From the NCBI GenBank assembly GCA_007449985.2, contig VIIQ02000764.1:62001-126000 (forward strand): a DNA stretch of 64,000 bases, given 5' to 3'. This DNA is from Desmodesmus armatus. Lineage: Eukaryota > Chlorophyta > Chlorophyceae > Sphaeropleales > Scenedesmaceae. Of the stretch, positions 57,246-64,000 are shown in pieces. Positions within the stretch are counted from its first letter, which is position 1. Each line of letters starts with the position of its first letter. The notes below the pieces were generated by a model that did no database searches, was not told where the DNA came from, and saw only the letters and a program-made list of their open reading frames with translations. Made by a program: the position numbers and the translations under genes.

Positions 57246-59019
57246 TGCTGCTGAGGCAGGACTTGCTGGGTGCGGGAGGGCTGGAAGAAATGGAATTGGC
57301 TTTGTGTGTTGTGGGCGCATCATTTGTTGGGCATTTGGGGTGTGTGGGTGTGCTACATGCAGCTCAACTGGCAGGCTGTGCAGGATGTGCAGGATGCTGT
57401 GAGTGTGGGGCCAAATCAGGTCACTTTGCATGTGCTTTGCACGTGTGCACACTGGGGCGTATATGAAATCAGACATATGTTGAGACATATGCAGTGCGTA
57501 CAGCAGACCCCTCCTGTTGTGTCATTTGGGCGGGTCTTGGTGTTCTGCAGCCCCCTGGCACGCCTTGCAGAGAGCGATGCCGGCTAGTTTTGAGCCTGGC
57601 AGACGGGACGGCCTGGGACGTATTCCGCTATTAACACTGCAAATAGCGCTGCTGCTCAATTGGACCATAGCACAGTCATGCCAACCGTGTCTGTGGCCCC
57701 TGTCGCTCCTTTTGTGCTGTGCAGGTTGCATCGTTCTGTGATGGCCTGCCGCCTGTGGCGGCTGCAGCTTGAATCAGCGTCTGCCGTCAACCCCTGTATT
57801 GCAACTTCAAGAGCAGCCTGTTGATGTTGAGTTGTTGAAGAATTGCTTGAACTCATCAAAACACTGTTTGGCTGTCACATGGAGGAGCTCCTCAAGGAGC
57901 TGTCGCATGCTGCATGCTCTCTGGCCAGCTGCTCTTGTTTTGCTGTTGACCAAACTGGACTGACGTGCCAGTTGACAATACCGTATTGGTAGTGTAGTGG
58001 TGCATGGATGCATGCGCATGCATTGGACAGGTGTTGCCAAGGTGCGTGCTGGTTGGTTGTGATAAGATCGCAGAGGCTGAAGCTGCCATGTCTGTCAACG
58101 AAAAGAATGGTAAATTGCGTGCTGGTTGGGTCGGTGCATGTCTGGAGTGAAGTTTGAACGACGTTCAGGCTGTCCCTTCTTTTGGTGGCACTAGTTGACA
58201 TTGTGATTGAGATCTTAGGCCTTGGGGGGATCAGTGCACTCATTGGCTTGTTGGTGAGTTGTAAGGCGTACAAGGCTGTAGCCATGCACACCGGACAAGG
58301 GGCAAAGCTTGTGGTACTGGCCACCATACGTGTGAAGCTCTTCTTACACCATCATGTTCCTCACCCCCACCAGCAATGGAATGGCAGTCGCAGCAATCAA
58401 CCCTCACATACTGTACAACACACCGCAACTGGCCCAACACAGCACAGCTACAAACACACATGTCCCCACATGGCAGGAAGCTGTCCCTCCTTCATCCTGG
58501 GCGGTCCCCCCCCCCAGGACATGGCAACTACACAGTTGCAACCCCACAATCCCCAAACATCAGGTTCCATTGAGGGGTCTGCAGCAACACAGCCTTTGGA
58601 AGGAAAGCTACCTTCAACAACGCCGAGTTGGCCTTGCAGACCCAAGTCCTGCAGCAGCTGCATACACAATATACTCCCTGCCGCACAAGGGCCTGCCCCT
58701 CTGCCGTCATGCCACACTATGGCTGGCAGCCACACGCCACAGCCGACAAAACCACACTTTTGACATGCAGGGCGACACATGCAGACCACTGCAGCCACTG
58801 ACAACGGGCCCAGCCAGGTTGTGGTGCCCCTCTGCTGTCATGCCACATAGCTGCCTGTACAACGCCCCATAGCCTGTGGGGTGGATTTACGCAGACGCCC
58901 GCAACCCTTGCTGTGGGGCCTAGCTAGCCTGCTCTGACCCTATCTCGTCACTCCACAGCCAATTTTGGCACCAAGCATCGGAAAGCTGTCTGGCAACAGC
59001 TGTGCTGTTCAGGCTGCAG
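57246..59019. other. Intergenic between converging fibrillin and PH-protein genes
   Basis: 1.77 kb without a supported exon chain. Open frames at 57875-58872 on both strands are Thr/His/Pro/Ser-rich, mutually overlapping and without motif or splice support. Confidence 0.4.
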
Positions 59020-59508
59020 CTAGCTTGTGGTGTAGTCTGCCTGATCGTCGGTCAACAAGCTGCAGCATCCAAGAAAAAACAAGGAAGCAGCGAATAACGT
59101 CATGTGCATGCAGCATCATGGGTTGGGGTCTTGACAAACCACAGGCAGTGCTGGCGTCGGACCCCCCCCCCCAACGAAGGTGCAGCAGCAAGAAGGATGT
59201 ACTGTAGCGGTCTGACCACAGTTAAAGAAAGATGCATGCATGCAGTGATGATTACTCATTGCTGCCATGACATGATGCAGTGCTTGCAGAAAGGAACGGA
59301 ACTGCAGATGCTGTACCCCTGCAGTGCAACACGGCACCAGGACTCTACACCACTCGCTGCAACGACAGGGCACATGCACGGCAGACATGCAACAAAGGCT
59401 GTTGATGCAGCGGAGGAATAATAGCTTGATGACATACCTGCGCGAGTGTTTCACAATAGCCCGGCCCACTGCATTGATCCAGTCCTCCTTCTCCTGTGGC
59501 ACGCCAGC

Positions 59509-59561
<53 letters not shown>

Positions 59562-61044
59562 GTGATGTTGAATGACAATGGTGGGGTGTCTGGAAGTACG
59601 GGTACCGTCAGCATTGCTCCGTATCAACATGCAGTGTGTGCATCCAAAGGGTGCATGCTTGTATATGGTCCAACATAACCATCAGGGAGCTGCAGGGACT
59701 TGACCACAAATTCCTCACACAATCACAAAAGAGACCAAGTGCGTTGCAAGCGTTCACCTTTAGACTGTCTCAAGCATCGGCCTTGGTTGTGACTTGACCT
59801 CAAGGCTTGCGCAGCCACCGCCCTCAGCACCTACTGCATAGTATAGTACTGCATAGTAGTTACCCCCTTCTGCAACTATCAAGTGCCCTGTCAGACCCCC
59901 CCCCCTGCATCCAACCAGCCTACCTCATCCCCCCCCCCTAACCAGCCTATCTGATCAGGACCCCCCTCCCCTTTCCTGCCTGAAGAGACCACCTCATCAG
60001 ACCCCCCTCCAAGCCAACCAACCTACCTTATCGGAGTCTGCGATGAAGAACATGCTGCAGTCTGTGGTGGACACCTCAAAGGCGTGCGGCTTGTTGATTG
60101 CGTCCTCAGCCCCCTTGATAGACAGGCACTTCTTGACCTCAATCACACCACGAGGGATGGAGTCCTGATGTATCACAGGCAGGCAGACGTACAGCCAGTT
60201 GATCAGCACGAGCACTCGCACAAGCACGACAAGTACGAGATTTGTGGGGTACTGCAAAGATTGGGACAGGCACAACTCAATCTTGATGCGCTCCAAGGAA
60301 TGGGATGGAGCTGTTGTGTGAAGGAGGGACAGGAACAGTCTTGAGCAGCCAACTGAGAGCTGCTGCTGACGGATATCCTTGTTGCTGTTGCTTGTTGCTG
60401 CTGCTGCTGCTGCTGCTGCTTGCTGCATCCGCTGGTGACAGTTGCTTGTTGCTGTTGCTGTTGCTGTTGCTGTGAGCTCAAGGCACGCACTGGTGTGACA
60501 ACATCGGACTTGAACCAGTAGATCTTGCCCTGCTTCAGCACAAACCACCTGCAAGTTGCAGGTGCAGACAGTAGAAGTGAGCAAGGGGCGATACTAGTAG
60601 AGCTGCCAGTGTGGCTCCTGATGCTTGCAAACCCTGGTGCTGCACAGGCATCACGCTGACTTAATGTGCAGTACAGTACAAAGTGGAGCTGTGGCTTCCT
60701 GCAGCGTATGATGTCAGTCCCTGCTGGTGCAGCCAGCAAACAGCGCCTGAAAAAGGCTGCCGCACCTGCGCCGCCATGTCTTGATGTACTCTCCTGCAGA
60801 CACCACAAGGGGACGACAAACAATGTCGAGACGTGAGGATCTTCAACTTCACACGATGCATCTTGCTGCAATTGCAGCTGCAGACACCAAGCTTACAGAT
60901 GCTAGGCAGGCCTTGCATGTGTATGCTTGCCTGCTGAGCAGTTCCACGCTCACCCTGTTTCATGAGCCATCCAGAGCGCTCTGGATTGTGCCAGAACTCT
61001 ATACCATCGCTTTCAGGCTTTTTGGCCTTGAAAAAGCTAGCCAT
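59020..61044 (-). CDS. Small PH-domain protein (plant PH1-like)
   Basis: Phosphoinositide-binding pleckstrin-homology protein, peripheral to membranes. Exons 61044-60954, 60793-60766, 60548-60491, 60164-60027, 59493-59438 and 59059-59020 join in phase to 136 residues. The domain covers nearly the whole protein: SGWLMKQGEYIKTWRRRWFV (basic beta1-beta2 loop), LKQGKIYWFKS, SIPRGVIEVKKCLSIKGAED, HAFEVSTTDCSMFFIADSDK, and the C-terminal helix EKEDWINAVGRAIVKHSR with the invariant Trp. The short tail SLLTDDQADY recalls the acidic end of plant PH1 proteins. Length and layout match that single-domain family. The intron before the last-but-one exon carries 17 CAG/CTG units beside the acceptor. It is divergent to the TAPT1 gene with a 581-bp gap. 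Confidence 0.92.
59510..59560. repeat. (CAG)17 trinucleotide run next to a splice acceptor
   Basis: Seventeen uninterrupted CAG on the plus strand, i.e. CTG in the sense of the PH gene, ending 17 nt before the exon at 59493. It forms most of the pyrimidine-tract position of that intron. Confidence 0.95.
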
Positions 61045-61625
61045 GGGCAGTGCACAGTGGTGTGATGGGTTGACAAGCTACTGCTCCTTGCCTCGGGCGA
61101 TCTAGCTGATGGCCCGGCAGTGCGGTACAACTACCAGAGCCGGAGGATGTCTCAAAGCACGATGCAACACCCGATCACGTGCAAAGTTGAAGAACAGGCT
61201 GTCACGAAAGGAAGTGTCCTCGAGTGAATAGGAAAGTCAGCCAAAATATGTATCAAGTGAGGATTAAAACAACAATGGTTGTGTTGATGTTTGTGTGGCT
61301 TGGCCCTGAGCACAATGGCAAACATTGTACCCGAATAACTGCACAGCCAGTCGCCAGGGCTTGTTCAACCCATTTCCTATCCTTTTTCTGTCAATCACGT
61401 TTCCAGTATGCCCCTGTGTGATCAGTACAGCAGAGCAGCAGGGCACCAGTAGGTGATCCAAAGTGCAGCTTTTCATCCAGAGCCCTGCCTATACCTCGTT
61501 ATCAATGCAATTGCATCCATACTATGTCTAGCGTGTGTGTGCAGCAGCACTGTCGCCTGCAGTGCCCTGCAGCAGCCCAGGTCCCACCCAACTGACTGTA
61601 ACAGAAGGCTTGGAGGGCAGTCAGC
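61045..61625. promoter_or_regulatory. Divergent intergenic region, PH protein / TAPT1
   Basis: 581 bp between two outward-facing start codons; likely holds both promoters. No specific element identified. Confidence 0.4.
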
Positions 61626-64000
61626 ATGCAGGACTATCCCACAGGGCGTCTGCCACGCCACTCGGATGGCGGTGGATCGCTTCCACCAGTATCGACCCCT
61701 AAGGGTGGCAAGAGGGGCTCCAGGCGCAGTAAGAAAGGCCTGGGCACAATCTCAGCCCCCTTGACTCCCCATGCTGGAGTGGATGGGCCGATTGACCCGC
61801 GCAGCCCCACACAACAGCAGCAGCCACATCAGAAGCAAAATAAGGCAGCAGCAGCAGCAACGTCACCACCAACAACGGTCACCCCCAGCAGGCTAGGCAG
61901 GCGCAACAACACACAGTCGGATACAGGGCAGCCCCAGCACCTGCAGCAGCCAGCAGTCCTTACGCACAGCTTGAGCAGCAGAGAACACATTAGGCAGGAT
62001 GGATCGCCGGACATCAGCATACACAGCCCAGGTAGGGTGCAGCAGCAGCGGTACTTGCTTGAGTGGTTTGCTTCCAACCGTCGAATGCATGCGGCAAGCA
62101 GTGGTGTCTGTGCAGCAGATGTTGTGTAGTGCCTGCCAACGGTGCAGAGTAGCAGCATGACACCATTCTTGCACGCTGCTGGCTATCCACCTGATGGTGT
62201 TTGATGTTTATGCTAGCCTATAAATTCACGAGCAGGTGGCCTTGCAGTGGTCATGCATCCATGTATCTGCTGTTGTGTGGCTTTGTTGTGAACCCTGACT
62301 GCCGCACCCCAATCCGCACCAGCAGCAGGAGCAGCAGCAGGAGCAGGAGCAGCACCCAAGGCTGTAAAGCAGCTGCAGTGGCAGCCGCAGCAGCAGCCTT
62401 CGCAAGTGTTTCACGACCCACAGCAGCTGCGGCATCAGTCCCAGCCGCCACCACAGCTGCAGCAGCACATGCTGGCGGGTCCCCCGCCTCCTGCTGCTCC
62501 CCCAGCACTCCTCCAGGGTCCCTTCTCAACAGGTGATTTATTGTCCTTGATCATTCGATGCTTCAAGCTGTGATTCAGTCAGTTTTTGCACATTTTGCAT
62601 CAGAGGTTTTCCTTCTGTGTGATCTCTCCTGCAATGGTGCTTCTGGGTTGCTTGCTGTCCATCCATGCACCTCAGGCTCAAAAACTGAGGCAATCACTTC
62701 TTTGTGGGTCCCTCAGCCCTGCTGAGTAAGCACCCTGGCAACGCACCCTGACCACGCCCTCTGATGTCACTTTGTGTGTGTGATGCTTTGCAGGAGCCCC
62801 AAGCAGTGCAGGTGTTGGCGCATCTGCAGCAGCAGTTGCACCGCGAGCAGCCACGCTGCAGCATGCAAGCAGCTTGGAGGGGCCTTGGCCAGACCCTCCA
62901 CCCACGCTGTGGGAGTTCTTCTATGCAGAAGCTACCCCGCATGAGAAGTATCCAACAGCAGACGTCCTCTGGAGGCAGACGGAGCGTGACCGAGTGTGAG
63001 TTGTGCACGTTCTGTGCAGTTGGTGTGCAGTGCGGCGCAGTGCAGTGTGGTAGCAGTACCAAGGATCTGCTGCAGTTGCTGCAACAAAGTGCTGCTGCAG
63101 CTGAATTGCTTTCGACCCTGAGCGCTTTGCATGTTGCGTTGGCAAGTGTTGCATGGCGGGGTGTGTGTGGGGCATGGAGTGTTGTTGTGCCTGGTGTCCT
63201 TGCTGAGCAACTTTCCTGTGGGCCTGTGGGCCATCATACCTGTCAAGGTATACACATCAGGTTGCCTTCGCTTTCCTAATGTTGGTGCATGTCCTGCCAA
63301 CTGGCACCTCTTTTGGGGGCCCTATATGCACATGCTTGTCTTGGGCTACCCTGCCCTCTCCTGTGCCGCTGTGAATGTCCTGCTGCTGCCGCTGCTGCTG
63401 CTGCTATTCTTCTTGATTCTGTTTGCTGGGGTTGCAGGTACAACTTCCTGCTGCATGTGCCCTACCAGCTGGAGCGCATCATGATCTTTGGCACCCTGCT
63501 GTGCTTCTACTCATTCCTGGTAAGCACATGCATCACCAGTCAAAATGCACTCCTGCCACAGCATGGCAGCTCGAAAAGCAGCTGCTTCGCAAAGCAGCAT
63601 TCTTCACATTGTTTGTCAGAAGCTGCGGCCTGCAGCTCACAACACCTTGTTTTTTCAGTCACACCCTTGTCACGACCCATGGCCCGTGTCACACGGTATG
63701 CCTGGCTCCCTGGCAGTTAACCCTCAAGGCCTATGCGGCATAGCAGCTCTCACACATGTTGTTTCTCTGTGCCTGGTAGATTTATGTGCATGTGGCTGGC
63801 ATGCATGTCATGTGTGCATGTGGCTTGCATGCATGTCATATGTGCATGTGGCTTGCATGCATGTCATATGTGCAACACATGTGGCTGCCACTGCTGTGCC
63901 TATCTGCCTTCCAGGGTGCCCTTACAGCGCTGCCACTGCGCTGCCTCTGGGCACTGTGCCGCATGCTGACTCACCTACTGCTGCCAGGCCGCCGCAGCCG
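61626..64000 (+). CDS. TAPT1/POD1 family ER membrane protein, N-terminal part
   Basis: TAPT1 (animals), POD1 (plants) and Emp65 (yeast) are multi-pass ER proteins linked to protein folding and trafficking. Exons 61626-62031, 62329-62532, 62794-62995, 63438-63519 and 63915 onward agree in phase; the gene runs off the right edge. The first ~240 residues are low-complexity (Gly/Ser/Lys, then Gln/Ala/Pro), probably cytosolic. The conserved core starts at WEFFYAEATPHEKYPTADVL and continues WRQTERDRV into YNFLLHVPYQLERIMIFGTL then LCFYSFL, matching the family block RERVYNFL..P.ELE....FG...C.D.FL, and then ALTALPLRCLWALCRMLTHL (family LPIR...AL.RLL). The ATG at 61626 lies in a possible CATGCAG acceptor, so the true start may be further upstream. 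The 62329 acceptor in a CAG run is the least certain border. Confidence 0.82.

Noticed and set aside
57875..58872. Open frames up to 193 codons on both strands
   Set aside because: They overlap each other, lack motifs and have no exon borders; probably non-coding.

Overview
The window reads as nuclear DNA of a eukaryote, most likely a green alga (chlorophyte). Every convincing protein has to be assembled from short exons bounded by GT..AG introns (one GC..AG). The set includes a plastid fibrillin, a plant-type PH1-like protein, a linker histone H1, a 14-3-3 protein and a farnesyltransferase beta subunit. CAG/CTG-rich low-complexity sequence, poly-C/poly-G tracts and CCCTAAA-like repeats are common. 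I see no operons, ribosome binding sites, CRISPR arrays, rRNA or tRNA genes. Exon borders below were chosen by splice motif plus reading-frame phase. Where phases close through a whole gene to a stop, the model is strong.

Layout, left to right. (1) 148-5946 minus: N-terminal half of a multicopper oxidase carrying a long Lys/Tyr/Asp/Gly-rich insert, running off the left edge, with a 274-bp MITE in one intron. (2) 5936-8127: copy A of a ~2-kb repeat element; a small zinc-finger-like ORF and a hairpin cluster follow. (3) 11362-11844 minus: a possible organelle-targeted protein. (4) 12214-18864 plus: farnesyltransferase beta, full of duplicated exon pieces. (5) 19445-22129 plus: 14-3-3. (6) 23390-26284 plus: an AAAP amino-acid transporter with one frame break. 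(7) 28323-35325 minus: a 20-exon gene for a secreted protein made of tandem cystine-knot repeats fused to a Hint autoprocessing domain. (8) 36167-38141: copy B of the repeat element, inverted. (9) 39470-41054 minus: a decayed DUF3504/ZMYM-QRICH1-like gene. (10) 41055-45690: unresolved. (11) 45912-48623 minus: a coiled-coil protein. (12) 51443-52580 minus: linker histone H1. (13) 52962-55157 minus: EF-hand protein. (14) 55427-56959 plus: fibrillin. (15) 59020-61044 minus: PH-domain protein. (16) 61626 to the right edge, plus: TAPT1/POD1-family membrane protein.

Three gene pairs are divergent with short gaps (11844/12214, 55157/55427, 61044/61626) and may share promoters. The genes do not form an obvious pathway.

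The item most worth follow-up is the cystine-knot/Hint gene. It has a signal peptide, about eight six-cysteine modules (five of them encoded by identical pairs of mini-exons), then a Hint module with a Cys-Phe start, then a unique 139-residue tail. All 20 exons join in phase to 615 codons plus a stop. The layout resembles Hedgehog (secreted N-part plus self-cleaving C-part), but the cargo is a knottin array. A second theme is local tandem duplication of exon edges with their splice sites, seen in the farnesyltransferase, fibrillin, histone H1, coiled-coil and cystine-knot genes.
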